This document shows positions 45,214 through 52,848 of a stretch of 64,000 nt of DNA, in pieces. The translations under genes were made by a program, and so were the position numbers. The DNA is from Flavobacterium circumlabens. Lineage in GTDB: Bacteria; Bacteroidota; Bacteroidia; Flavobacteriales; Flavobacteriaceae. Numbering within the stretch: the stretch's first letter is position 1; every line of letters starts with the position of its first letter. A model generated the notes under the pieces. The model was not told where the DNA came from. It searched no databases and saw only the letters and a list, made by a program, of their open reading frames with translations. The stretch is from NCBI RefSeq assembly GCF_004345565.1, contig NZ_SLWA01000004.1:178459-242458 (forward strand), given 5' to 3'.

Positions 45214-46374
45214 ATGAAAAGAGAAAATTCAATTGATATAGTTCGCGGAATTGTGATGATTATTATGGCATTAGACCATGTTCGTGACTTAATGCATATA
45301 GATTCTATTGCACAAAGCCCAACCGATTTAAACACCACGACTCCTTTCTTGTTTTTTACGCGTTGGATTACACATTTATGCGCACCTACCTTTGTTTTTC
45401 TGGCAGGAACTTCTGTTTATCTTTCCTTAAAACGAAAGAACAATTTTGCACAAACAAGACAACATTTAATCAAAAGAGGTTTGTGGTTGCTATTGCTCGA
45501 ATTTACGGTTGTTAATTTTGGATTATTTTTTGATATTGGATTTCACACGCTTTTATTTCAGGTGATAGCCGCAATAGGTTTCGGCTTTATTCTTTTGGGT
45601 TTATTGTTAAAAATCCCGCCGAAACAATTAGGAATTATGGGCATGATTATTATTTTTGGCCATAATCTTTTGCCGCTTATTCCGTTTGCGGAAGGCTCTG
45701 TTGTGAAAGCCGTTCTATCGCCATTTTTTAGTCCTGCAGTAATTCCGTTTGGCGATCGTGCCTTTATTATGGGCTACCCTCCCATTCCCTGGCTGGGCAT
45801 TATGCTCACCGGATTTGGATTTGCACGCTATTTTGAAATGGCTTTCGAGCAAAGAAAAAAACTCTTTATCAAACTTGGTTTCGGTTCATTAGCCTTATTT
45901 GTCCTTCTTCGGTTTATAAATCTTTACGGCGATCCGGTACAATGGTCTCTTCAAAAAGATAGTACACTTACATTTATATCCTTCATGAATGTTACAAAAT
46001 ATCCGCCTTCGCTTTTGTATTGCTTGCCTACATTAGGCATTATGCTTTTAATGCTTGCTTTTGCGGAGCAGTTTAGTACCAGTATTAAAAAAGTTACTAC
46101 CGTTTACGGAAAAGTACCTTTGTTTTACTTTGTTCTTCATTTTTACCTGATTCATATGCTAACGCTTGCTATGCTGTTTTTGCAGGGATTTAACTGGTCA
46201 CAATTAGAATTTGCAACCGGATCTTTTGGAAGACCAAAAGACGTAGAAAGCGGTCTGCCTCTTTGGACGATTTATTTAATCTGGATCGCCGTAGTAGCGT
46301 TACTTTATAAACCCTGCATTTGGTTTGGTGAATATAAAGCTAAAAACAAACAGTGGTGGTTGCCATATATTTAA
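45214..46374 (+). CDS. DUF1624 membrane acyltransferase-like protein (HGSNAT type)
   Basis: A 386-aa polytopic protein with about ten spans. The start RENSIDIVRGIVMIIMALDHVRD is the DUF1624/heparan-alpha-glucosaminide N-acetyltransferase catalytic-domain signature with the conserved Asp-His pair. APTFVFLAGTSVYL and FYFVLHFYLIHML are further conserved spans. Family members are thought to move acetyl groups across the membrane onto sugars. Acceptor unknown. It is not tightly linked to neighbours. Confidence 0.85.
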   Translation: MKRENSIDIVRGIVMIIMALDHVRDLMHIDSIAQSPTDLNTTTPFLFFTRWITHLCAPTFVFLAGTSVYLSLKRKNNFAQTRQHLIKRGLWLLLLEFTVVNFGLFFDIGFHTLLFQVIAAIGFGFILLGLLLKIPPKQLGIMGMIIIFGHNLLPLIPFAEGSVVKAVLSPFFSPAVIPFGDRAFIMGYPPIPWLGIMLTGFGFARYFEMAFEQRKKLFIKLGFGSLALFVLLRFINLYGDPVQWSLQKDSTLTFISFMNVTKYPPSLLYCLPTLGIMLLMLAFAEQFSTSIKKVTTVYGKVPLFYFVLHFYLIHMLTLAMLFLQGFNWSQLEFATGSFGRPKDVESGLPLWTIYLIWIAVVALLYKPCIWFGEYKAKNKQWWLPYI

Positions 46375-46439
46375 TTCATTTTAGCACTGAAAGACAAGCT
46401 GTTGTGGAAAACTAAAAGAATGAAAAAAAAACTTAAAAT

Positions 46440-46515
46440 CAACAGTAGGTTATAGTGAGGAGTATGTTGCAAAAGGAAAATTCTGATCATGCTAACAGCA
46501 AGTGAAGATATGTTT
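46440..46515 (+). pseudogene. Remnant of a paralogue of the 44089-44544 secreted protein gene
   Basis: From CAACAG at 46440 the sequence aligns base-for-base with 44417 onward, including GAGTAT, TTGCA, AAGGAAAATT and CTGATCAT, except for one deleted T in the TTT run that breaks the frame. After that about 14 bases are missing and AACAGCAAG is shared again. Stops appear soon after, and the 5' half of the gene is gone or unrecognisable. Confidence 0.65.
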
Positions 46516-46564
46516 TAAAACCAAGCTTTATTCTTTTTAAGTAACTTTACCAAAAAATATCAAA

Positions 46565-46924
46565 ATGAAACTACAAATCCGATTCCTGATCTACTCCATA
46601 TTATTTCTTACCTATAGTTTTTCGACTTCGTTTTTACTCTTACTGGGCGAAAAACTAAAAGACCACCGATTTATAACCTTAGGCTGCGGTTTTTTTGTGA
46701 TCAATATTATTTTTTCGCTTTTTGTTTTAAAGTGGACACCATTGTTAAGTATCCTTTCTTCCCTTGTAATTGCAGCTTTAGCCTTATTTCTGGCTTTAAA
46801 GTTTGGAGATTTACATCTGTTTTCACAATATGATGCTTATGGCGTTAAAACTGCCTTAATGGCAAACGCTGTTTTTTCGGTTCTTCTTTGGGAAATTGCG
46901 TATCAGATAAAAAACAGGAAATAA
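46565..46924 (+). CDS. Small four-helix membrane protein, unknown
   Basis: A 119-aa protein with four hydrophobic spans (about 7-27, 36-52, 56-76 and 93-112) separated by very short loops, some with Lys and Asp. No family is recognised. It stands alone, with a decayed gene remnant upstream and a repeat-like gap downstream. The ATG at 46565 starts with KLQIRFLIYS, a sensible cytoplasmic N-terminus. Confidence 0.65.
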   Translation: MKLQIRFLIYSILFLTYSFSTSFLLLLGEKLKDHRFITLGCGFFVINIIFSLFVLKWTPLLSILSSLVIAALALFLALKFGDLHLFSQYDAYGVKTALMANAVFSVLLWEIAYQIKNRK

Positions 46925-46963
46925 TTAAACTATTCTTAATCGCATAATTAGCACATTTTTTAC

Positions 46964-46984
46964 GTGTCATTTCCGAAATGACAC
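46964..46984. repeat. GTGTCATTTC palindrome
   Basis: GTGTCATTT and AAATGACAC arms around CCG. The arm core GTCATTTC is the same word that begins the two elements around the GIY-YIG gene at 43.3 and 43.8 kb. Confidence 0.6.
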
Positions 46985-47020
46985 AATCATATCTCTTATG
47001 GAAAACCAAACCTCCTACTC

Positions 47021-47090
47021 CAGCCCCGATAGAGCCGGTATCCTCGTAATGAAATGGAGAGATAAAGGCGAAAGCGGGACAGAGGGTTGT
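47021..47090. repeat. Degenerate dispersed repeat (CCCCGATAG...GCGAAAGCGGGAC)
   Basis: Between CAGCCCCGATAGAGCC and GGCGAAAGCGGGACAG the stretch resembles a GC-richer dispersed element type I recall from flavobacterial genomes. It is far richer in GC than its surroundings and overlaps a 50-codon ATG frame (46998-47150) that I do not trust. The rest of the 261-bp gap shows nothing else. Confidence 0.35.
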
Positions 47091-47185
47091 GGTGAAAACA
47101 AAAATTACTACTTCGTAAATTTAAAAGCTGCATGGTCTGAATTTAGCTAAAAACAGATATATTTACACCTTCAAAAGCAAGCCTT

Positions 47186-48367
47186 ATGCAAAAAATTACT
47201 TTATTCGTTTCTATCCTGTTCCTGGCATTTTCGTGTGGTGTAAAAACTACGCAGTCGCTGTTAAGCGATGGCAATTATGATGGCGCAATAGACCGTGCCG
47301 TAGATGCATTGAAAACCAAAAAAGACTCCAAAGGAAAACAGGATTATGTGTATTTGCTCGAAGAGGCTTTCGCCAAAGCCAAAGACCGCGATTTAAGAAG
47401 TCTTGAGCTGATGGAAAAGGAAAAAAATCCAGCGAATCTGGAGCGCATCTACAATACCTATGTGCAACTTACTAACCGTCAGGAAAAAATACGGCCTTTA
47501 TTGCCGCTTCAGTTATTAAAACAAGGCAAAAATGCACAATTTCCGTTTGATAATTATACAGACAAGATTATAAGCAGTAAAAATGCTCTATCCAAATATT
47601 TGTACGATAATGCAGTAGTGCTTTTAAAGTCAACGAACAAACTCGATTCCAGAAAAGCATACGATGATCTGGCGTATATCGAAAGCATCAATCCGAATTA
47701 TAAGAATGCCAAAAAACTGATGGACGACGCGCTGTTTAAAGGAACCGACTTTGTGAATGTGTATGCCACAAACGAAACGGAAATGATCATTCCGAAGCAA
47801 TTACAGAATGATTTATTAGATTTCAGTACCTACGGATTAAATGATAAATGGACGGTTTACCACAGCGTCAAGCAAAAAAATGTCAAATACGATTATGGTT
47901 TAATTCTCAATTTCAGGGAAATCTACATTTCACCGGAACAAATTAAAGAGAAGGAATTCATCAAGGAAAAACAAATCAAAGATGGCGTAAAAACACTTTT
48001 CGACAGCAGGGGAAATCCGGTGAAAGACAGTTTGGGGCGTCCTGTAAAAGTCGATAATTTTAAGACCATTAAAATCAATATTTACGAATACAGACAATAC
48101 AAAGCCTGCCAGATCACGGCCAAAGTAGATTATCTGGATTTAAAAACCAATCAGTTGTTACAATCTTTTCCTGTCGCCAGCGAGTTTGTTTTTGAAAACG
48201 TTTATTCGACCTATCGCGGTGACCGAAACGCCTCCGACGAAAGCTATCTGGGCTATTTTAACAAACGCGCCGTTCCGTTTCCGAATAACGAACAGATGGT
48301 TTTTGATACCGGAGAAGATTTAAAAGCCAAACTGAAGGACATCATTGTCAGAAACAGATTCAGGTAA
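47186..48367 (+). CDS. Conserved lipoprotein of unknown function
   Basis: A 393-aa lipoprotein with signal MQKITLFVSILFLAFSC (Cys17). The first 180 residues are helical and TPR-like (SDGNYDGAIDRAVDALKTKK, AYDDLAYIESINPNYKNAKKLMDDAL). The rest is beta-rich with a repeated FKTIKINIYEY / ITAKVDYLDLKTN theme. Probably an envelope-facing protein of Flavobacteriia. No enzyme motif is present. It ends at a strong terminator. Confidence 0.75.
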   Translation: MQKITLFVSILFLAFSCGVKTTQSLLSDGNYDGAIDRAVDALKTKKDSKGKQDYVYLLEEAFAKAKDRDLRSLELMEKEKNPANLERIYNTYVQLTNRQEKIRPLLPLQLLKQGKNAQFPFDNYTDKIISSKNALSKYLYDNAVVLLKSTNKLDSRKAYDDLAYIESINPNYKNAKKLMDDALFKGTDFVNVYATNETEMIIPKQLQNDLLDFSTYGLNDKWTVYHSVKQKNVKYDYGLILNFREIYISPEQIKEKEFIKEKQIKDGVKTLFDSRGNPVKDSLGRPVKVDNFKTIKINIYEYRQYKACQITAKVDYLDLKTNQLLQSFPVASEFVFENVYSTYRGDRNASDESYLGYFNKRAVPFPNNEQMVFDTGEDLKAKLKDIIVRNRFR

Positions 48368-48388
48368 GATACCAACACATTACTTTCC

Positions 48389-48422
48389 TCCCATTTGTCA
48401 CAAGCAAATGGGATTTTTTTTG
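48389..48422 (+). terminator. Terminator before the ArsR cluster
   Basis: TCCCATTTG and CAAATGGGA arms around a 7-nt loop, followed by eight or more T residues. Confidence 0.92.
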
Positions 48423-48465
48423 CCTGTTGTAAAAAAAATCAAAAAAACATAACGCGAAACCAAAA

Positions 48466-48485
48466 AGTTGCATATATTTGCAACT
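48466..48485 (+). promoter_or_regulatory. Operator palindrome overlapping the arsR-type promoter
   Basis: AGTTGCA-TATATT-TGCAACT, with perfect 7-bp arms. TATATTTG (48473-48480) in its centre is the -7 box, so a bound dimer would block RNA polymerase. The start codon follows 29 bp later. This is the typical position for autorepression by the ArsR-type protein. Confidence 0.65.
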
Positions 48486-48514
48486 GATTGATTGCGTATT
48501 AAAATAAAAGCAAA

Positions 48515-48841
48515 ATGAAACGAGATATTTTTCAGGCCATAGCTGACCCGACCCGCAGGGCGATTTTAGTATTGATTTCCTCTACTGCACTGACACCGAA
48601 TGCCATTGCGGAACAATTTGATACTACCCGTCAGGCGATTTCAAAACACATTAAAATCCTGAACGAATGTGAATTACTGCAGGAAAAAAAGATGGGAAGA
48701 GAAATTTACTATCAACTTAAAATTGACAAAATGAAAGAAATAGATCAATGGCTGGCACAATTTAAAGAAATTTGGGAAAACCGTTTCAGTCAACTGGATC
48801 AAGTATTAATGAATTTAAAAGCTAAAGAAAATGGAAAGTAA
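48515..48841 (+). CDS. ArsR-family winged-helix regulator (SRPBCC-linked)
   Basis: A 108-aa DNA-binding repressor. KRDIFQAIADPTRRAILVLI is the ArsR opening, the recognition helix is in TTRQAISKHIKILNE, and the wing in KKMGREIYYQL. It has no metal-binding CVC motif, so it belongs to the non-metal SdpR/YgaV-like branch usually encoded with AHSA1/SRPBCC proteins. Its last 11 bases overlap the next gene, so the two are translationally coupled. Confidence 0.9.
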   Translation: MKRDIFQAIADPTRRAILVLISSTALTPNAIAEQFDTTRQAISKHIKILNECELLQEKKMGREIYYQLKIDKMKEIDQWLAQFKEIWENRFSQLDQVLMNLKAKENGK

Positions 48842-49334
48842 TCTTTTAATGGATTTTACCGTAGACAAAGAAAACAGCACGGTACACATCAAACGGCAGT
48901 TCAATGCATCGCTCGGCCATGTATGGTCGGCCTGGACCGAACCTGAACTATTAGACCAATGGTGGGCTCCTGCCCCATTCAAGTCTAAAACAAAAAGCAT
49001 GGAATTTAAAGAAGGTGGACGAAGATTATATGCAATGGTTGGTCCTGAAGGTCATGAAAAATGGAGCTTTTTTGAGTATAGTTCCATTTCTCCGAAAACT
49101 AATTTTAAACATTCATCAACTTTCTGTGATTCGGAATCGAATCCGGATCCAAATATCGGAAGTTCTTACTGGGATCTGACTTTTTCCGAACAAGGCAATT
49201 TGACCATTGTTGCTATTGCCATTAAAAGAAACAGTCTGGCGGAATTAGAAAAAATAATTGAAACAGGTTTCAAGGAAGGATTTACACTTATCCTTAAAAA
49301 TCTGGATAAATTACTGGAAGAAAAAAACAACTAA
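48831..49334 (+). CDS. SRPBCC/AHSA1 domain protein, copy 1
   Basis: A 167-aa START-like ligand-binding fold of the AHSA1 (Aha1 C-terminal) type. RQFNASLGHVWSAWTEPELL and DQWWAPAPF are the conserved opening helices and GGRRLYAMVGPEG the following sheet. ATG at 48831 lies inside the regulator gene; a similar MESNLLMDF / MKNNLLMNF start in both copies supports it. Function is unknown, but pairs with ArsR regulators suggest ligand or stress response. Confidence 0.87.
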   Translation: MESNLLMDFTVDKENSTVHIKRQFNASLGHVWSAWTEPELLDQWWAPAPFKSKTKSMEFKEGGRRLYAMVGPEGHEKWSFFEYSSISPKTNFKHSSTFCDSESNPDPNIGSSYWDLTFSEQGNLTIVAIAIKRNSLAELEKIIETGFKEGFTLILKNLDKLLEEKNN

Positions 49335-49385
49335 TCTCTCCTTTAAATAGGTCTTGCCACTATTTAAATTTAAAAGCGAACTAAA

Positions 49386-49886
49386 ATGAAAAATAATCTT
49401 TTAATGAATTTTACGGTAGATAAAGAAAATAGTACCGTTAATGTGAAACGAGAATTTAATGCTCCGGTTGCAAACGTTTGGTCAGCCTGGACAGAACCTG
49501 AAATACTGGATCAATGGTGGGCTCCCGCTCCCTGGAAATCCAAAACAAAAAGCATGGATTTTAAAGTTGGCGGCCGAAGACTTTATGCGATGCTTGGACC
49601 GCAGGGCGAAGAACACTGGGCAATAGCTGATTTCACTTCCATCAGTCCAAAAACGAATTTTAAATACTTGGATGCCTTTTCTGATGCCGAAGGGAATCTA
49701 AATACCGGTTTTCCGCGTTCGGACTGGAATGTTACTTTTTCTGAACAGGGTAATTCTACCATTGTTGATGTGGCCATTAAACACGATAACTTATCCGATC
49801 TGGAAAAGATTATCGAAATGGGCTTCAAAGAAGGATTTACAATTGCGATGGAAGGTCTGGATAAAATTTTTGAAGAGGTAAAGTAA
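49386..49886 (+). CDS. SRPBCC/AHSA1 domain protein, copy 2
   Basis: A 166-aa paralogue of the preceding gene, sharing TVDKENSTV, VWSAWTEPE, LDQWWAPAP, KSKTKSM and GGRRLYAM and the C-terminal FKEGFT. It probably arose by tandem duplication. Differences cluster around residues 60-110 (the pocket), for example SFFEYSS versus AIADFTS, so the two may bind different ligands. It lies 51 bp after copy 1 and is followed by a terminator. Confidence 0.88.
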   Translation: MKNNLLMNFTVDKENSTVNVKREFNAPVANVWSAWTEPEILDQWWAPAPWKSKTKSMDFKVGGRRLYAMLGPQGEEHWAIADFTSISPKTNFKYLDAFSDAEGNLNTGFPRSDWNVTFSEQGNSTIVDVAIKHDNLSDLEKIIEMGFKEGFTIAMEGLDKIFEEVK

Positions 49887-49931
49887 CTTTTTGCCAAATC
49901 AAATATAAACAATACTTTTAATGAAATATAG

Positions 49932-49960
49932 AGCCGTCCGCAATAGTGACGGCTTTTTTC
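49932..49960 (+). terminator. Terminator after the SRPBCC pair
   Basis: GCCGTC and GACGGC arms around a 9-nt loop, followed by six T residues. Confidence 0.85.
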
Positions 49961-49981
49961 TAATTAAAAAAGAACAATTAT

Positions 49982-50407
49982 ATGAATTCAAAATTAGTTA
50001 AACTCTTCTTACGCCTGGCTATCTCGGCTGGCTTCCTTTCTGCTGTTGCAGACCGTTTTGGATTTTGGAGTAAAGAAAATTCCGCCTGGGGAAACTGGGA
50101 AAACTTTCTTGCCTATACAAAAGTCCTGAATCCTCTGGTTCCTGAAAGCTTGTTAGAACCGGTTGCCATCATCGCCACAGCTCTTGAAATCATTTTTTCG
50201 ATTTTTCTTTTAATAGGTTTTAAAACCGAATTGTTTGCCAAGCTTAGTGGTTACTTATTATTGCTTTTTGGTCTTTCCATGACGTTTACTATCGGAATAA
50301 AAGCCCCATTGGACTACTCGGTTTTTACAGGCGCAGCCGCTTGTTTTGCTTTGAGTGTGTTAAAAGAAAAATACCTCGAAATTGATACGCTAATTGCTAA
50401 AAACTAA
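49982..50407 (+). CDS. DoxX-family membrane protein
   Basis: A 141-aa protein with four hydrophobic helices (about 8-22, 58-80, 88-105 and 112-128). LRLAISAGFLSAVADRFGFW followed by WENFLAYTKVLNPLVPE and LLIGFKTELFAKLSGYLLL matches the DoxX/DoxD-like family, small membrane partners of oxidoreductases. It starts after the terminator of the SRPBCC pair, so it may have its own promoter. Confidence 0.8.
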   Translation: MNSKLVKLFLRLAISAGFLSAVADRFGFWSKENSAWGNWENFLAYTKVLNPLVPESLLEPVAIIATALEIIFSIFLLIGFKTELFAKLSGYLLLLFGLSMTFTIGIKAPLDYSVFTGAAACFALSVLKEKYLEIDTLIAKN

Positions 50408-50457
50408 AATAAATGCTATTTTTCTGAAGCTTGTAAAAAACTGCTTAACCTGCATTT

Positions 50458-50488
50458 TTGCAAGCTTTAGAAAACATTTGTATATTTG
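50458..50488 (+). promoter_or_regulatory. ABC-F promoter, TTG-N20-TATATTTG
   Basis: TTG (50458-50460) and TATATTTG (50481-50488), spaced 20 bp. It leaves a leader of about 105 nt before the ABC-F ATG at 50599. Confidence 0.75.
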
Positions 50489-50525
50489 CAGTCGTAAAAA
50501 CGAAACAATTAATTGTATGTGAAAT

Positions 50526-50601
50526 ATAATTTCTTCCCGAAAATAGATAGTAAATCCAATGTGGCTTGCTACGATTATTCACTCCTAAAGAAGAAATTAT
50601 G
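50526..50601 (+). promoter_or_regulatory. Leader stem covering the ABC-F start codon
   Basis: ATAATTTCTTC (50526-50536) is the exact complement of GAAGAAATTAT (50590-50600), which contains the purine-rich ribosome-binding region and the first two bases of the AUG. The stem would hide the ABC-F start, and a 9-codon open frame (50559-50588) lies in its loop. The design resembles translational attenuation of antibiotic-inducible genes; this is inference. Confidence 0.5.
50559..50588 (+). CDS. Candidate 9-codon leader peptide of the ABC-F gene
   Basis: ATG at 50559 encodes MWLATIIHS and stops at TAA (50586-50588), one base before the 3' arm of the start-masking stem and 10 bases before the ABC-F ATG. 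A ribosome translating or stalled at its end would melt that stem. There is no strong ribosome-binding site before it, and no homologue can be checked from sequence alone. Confidence 0.35.
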   Translation: MWLATIIHS

Positions 50602-52191
50602 CTTACTTTACAAAACATTTCATACCTGCATACCAACAGGGAATTACTCTTTGATGCCCTTACTTTTACAGCCCATCATCAGGAAAAAATTGCCTTAATT
50701 GGCAATAACGGCGTTGGAAAATCGACCTTATTAAAAATCATTGCGGGAGAATTACAACCCTCAGCCGGTGTGGTTAAATCAGATTCTGAGCCTTATTATG
50801 TGCCTCAGATTTTTGGACAGTTCAATCATCTCACTATTGCGCAGGCTTTAAAAATTGAGGATAAACTCACCGCTCTCCAAGAAATTCTGGACGGAAACGT
50901 GACCGAAACCAATCTCCAAATCCTGAATGATGACTGGACAATTGAAGAACGTTGCCGGGAAGCATTACTATACTGGCAATTAGAAAATTTAGATCTGACC
51001 CACAAGCTTGAAAATTTAAGTGGCGGCCAGAAAACCAAAATTTTCCTTGCCGGAATTTCGATTCATCATCCTGACCTTATTTTACTGGATGAACCCAGTA
51101 ATCATCTGGATATAGCCGGAAGATTACTACTGTACAATTTTATTCGAAACACCTCCGGCACCCTGATTATCGTGAGCCACGACAGAAAATTACTGAATCT
51201 TCTGAATGTGGTCTACGAATTATCCAAACGTGGAATTACCATTTACGGCGGTAATTACGACTTTTATGCGGAACAAAAACAGATCGAAAAAAATGCTTTA
51301 AGCCAGGATATTCACAGCAAAGAGAAAGCCTTGCGAAAAGCCAGAGAAAAGGAACGCGAAACGCTGGAACGTCAGCAAAAGTTAGACGCAAGAGGCAAAA
51401 AGAAACAGGAGAAAGCAGGTGTGTCGAGAATAATGATGAATACTTTACGAAACAATGCCGAAAACAGTACTTCGAAAACCAAAAGCATACATGCCGGAAA
51501 AATTGGCGGAATTTCTCAGGAACTACAGGAATTGCGATCGGGATTGCCGGAAACCGATCAGATGAAGTTTGGCTTCGACAATACTAATTTGCATAAAGGC
51601 AAAATAATGTTTACAGCAACTCATATCAACTATACCTATAAAGAACAATTTCTTTGGAAAGAAAATATCAGCTTCCAGATTCTAAGTGGTGAACGCCTTG
51701 CCCTGAAAGGAGCAAACGGTTCCGGCAAAACAACACTGATCAAAATAATGATCGGCCTTTTGGAACCGCAGCAGGGAACGATATACAGAGCGGAAACAAA
51801 ACTGGTTTATATCGATCAGGACTATTCGCTAATCGACAACCGGCTTTCAGTTTATGAACAGGCGGAGCAATTCAATACTTCAGGGCTTCAGGTACACGAT
51901 ATCCGCATGAGGCTAAATCGTTTTTTGTTTTCGCAAAACGAACTCGATAAACCGTGCATCGCCTTAAGTGGCGGTGAAAAAATGCGGTTGATGCTTTGCT
52001 GCCTGACTTTAAACAAACAGTCTCCGGATCTTATTATCCTCGATGAACCTACGAATAATTTAGACCTTCAGAATATCGAAATACTGACTGCCGCTATCAA
52101 TGAATATCAGGGAACTTTAATCGTAATTTCACATGATGAATCTTTTCTCGAGCAAATAAACATTCAAAATATTCTGAATCTTACGAATTAA
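50599..52191 (+). CDS. ABC-F family ribosome-associated ATPase
   Basis: A 530-aa soluble protein with two ABC ATPase domains and no membrane segments. Walker A motifs are GNNGVGKST (35-43) and GANGSGKTT (about 371-379); signatures LSGGQKTK (about 140) and LSGGEKMR; Walker B LILLDEPSNHLD and LIILDEPTNNLD, both with intact Glu. The charged interdomain linker (about 225-290, Lys/Glu-rich) would reach the ribosomal exit site. Members are translation factors or antibiotic-protection proteins. The frame is open from a TTG at 50566, but ATG 50599 is the family start. It follows a leader with peptide and stem. Confidence 0.92.
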   Translation: MLTLQNISYLHTNRELLFDALTFTAHHQEKIALIGNNGVGKSTLLKIIAGELQPSAGVVKSDSEPYYVPQIFGQFNHLTIAQALKIEDKLTALQEILDGNVTETNLQILNDDWTIEERCREALLYWQLENLDLTHKLENLSGGQKTKIFLAGISIHHPDLILLDEPSNHLDIAGRLLLYNFIRNTSGTLIIVSHDRKLLNLLNVVYELSKRGITIYGGNYDFYAEQKQIEKNALSQDIHSKEKALRKAREKERETLERQQKLDARGKKKQEKAGVSRIMMNTLRNNAENSTSKTKSIHAGKIGGISQELQELRSGLPETDQMKFGFDNTNLHKGKIMFTATHINYTYKEQFLWKENISFQILSGERLALKGANGSGKTTLIKIMIGLLEPQQGTIYRAETKLVYIDQDYSLIDNRLSVYEQAEQFNTSGLQVHDIRMRLNRFLFSQNELDKPCIALSGGEKMRLMLCCLTLNKQSPDLIILDEPTNNLDLQNIEILTAAINEYQGTLIVISHDESFLEQINIQNILNLTN

Positions 52192-52266
52192 AACATTCTC
52201 ATTAATTTTTTAAATTTGAATGGAAAACTATAAGAACCGAAATTTAATCGCAAACTATTTTAGATT

Positions 52267-52635
52267 ATGAGTGTAAATAAACAAACCGTAGAAGAATATA
52301 TGGCTGCTTTCAGAATCAGCGATCACGAAAGAGTGCTGGCTTGTTTAACTGACGATGTGATCTGGGAAATGCCCGGAATTTACCAGCATGTCGGCAAAGA
52401 GGCCTTTGATAAGGAAATTGAAAATGAAAATTTCATCGGCAGTCCGACGATTCAGATTATAAAACTGGTCGAAGAAAATGATGTCGTTATCGCCGAAGGT
52501 GCCGTACAAGGCAATATGAAAAACGGAAACCTATTAGACGCTGTATTTTGCGATGTTTTTGAAATGAAAAACGGCAAAATCAAAAAACTGACTTCTTATC
52601 TGATGTCCAGAAATGCTTCTCTCAAATTTGAATGA
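52267..52635 (+). CDS. SnoaL-like NTF2-fold protein
   Basis: A 122-aa cytoplasmic protein. VEEYMAAFRISDHERVLACLTDDVIWEMPG is the typical first helices and strand of the SnoaL/NTF2-like family, and GAVQGNMKNGNLLDAVFCDVFEMKNGKIKKLTSY the later sheet. Related proteins are small-ligand enzymes or of unknown role. Single gene with its own terminator. Confidence 0.83.
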   Translation: MSVNKQTVEEYMAAFRISDHERVLACLTDDVIWEMPGIYQHVGKEAFDKEIENENFIGSPTIQIIKLVEENDVVIAEGAVQGNMKNGNLLDAVFCDVFEMKNGKIKKLTSYLMSRNASLKFE

Positions 52636-52660
52636 TTTCAAAAGCAGATATTTCCTTTAT

Positions 52661-52694
52661 AAAATCCCGATTCAACAGAATTGGGATTTTTTTT
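52661..52694 (+). terminator. Terminator after SnoaL-like gene
   Basis: AAATCCCGATT and AATTGGGATTT arms, with a G-U pair, around AACAG, followed by eight T residues. Confidence 0.87.
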
Positions 52695-52848
52695 GGATCA
52701 GTAATTGCGACTATATAGAAAAGTCAGCTGTAGTTATAAATTTATCCCGTTCTTAATTGACTTCACCTCTAATTACAATTTTAAGTTGTATTTTCGATAC
52801 TTAAAAGTCCGCCAGAAAAAAAAATAAACCTAAAGGATCTAAGAACAA

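Noticed and set aside
46998..47150. A 50-codon ATG frame in the gap before the 47186 lipoprotein gene
   Set aside because: It overlaps a GC-rich repeat-like stretch, has no ribosome-binding site and no protein-like features.
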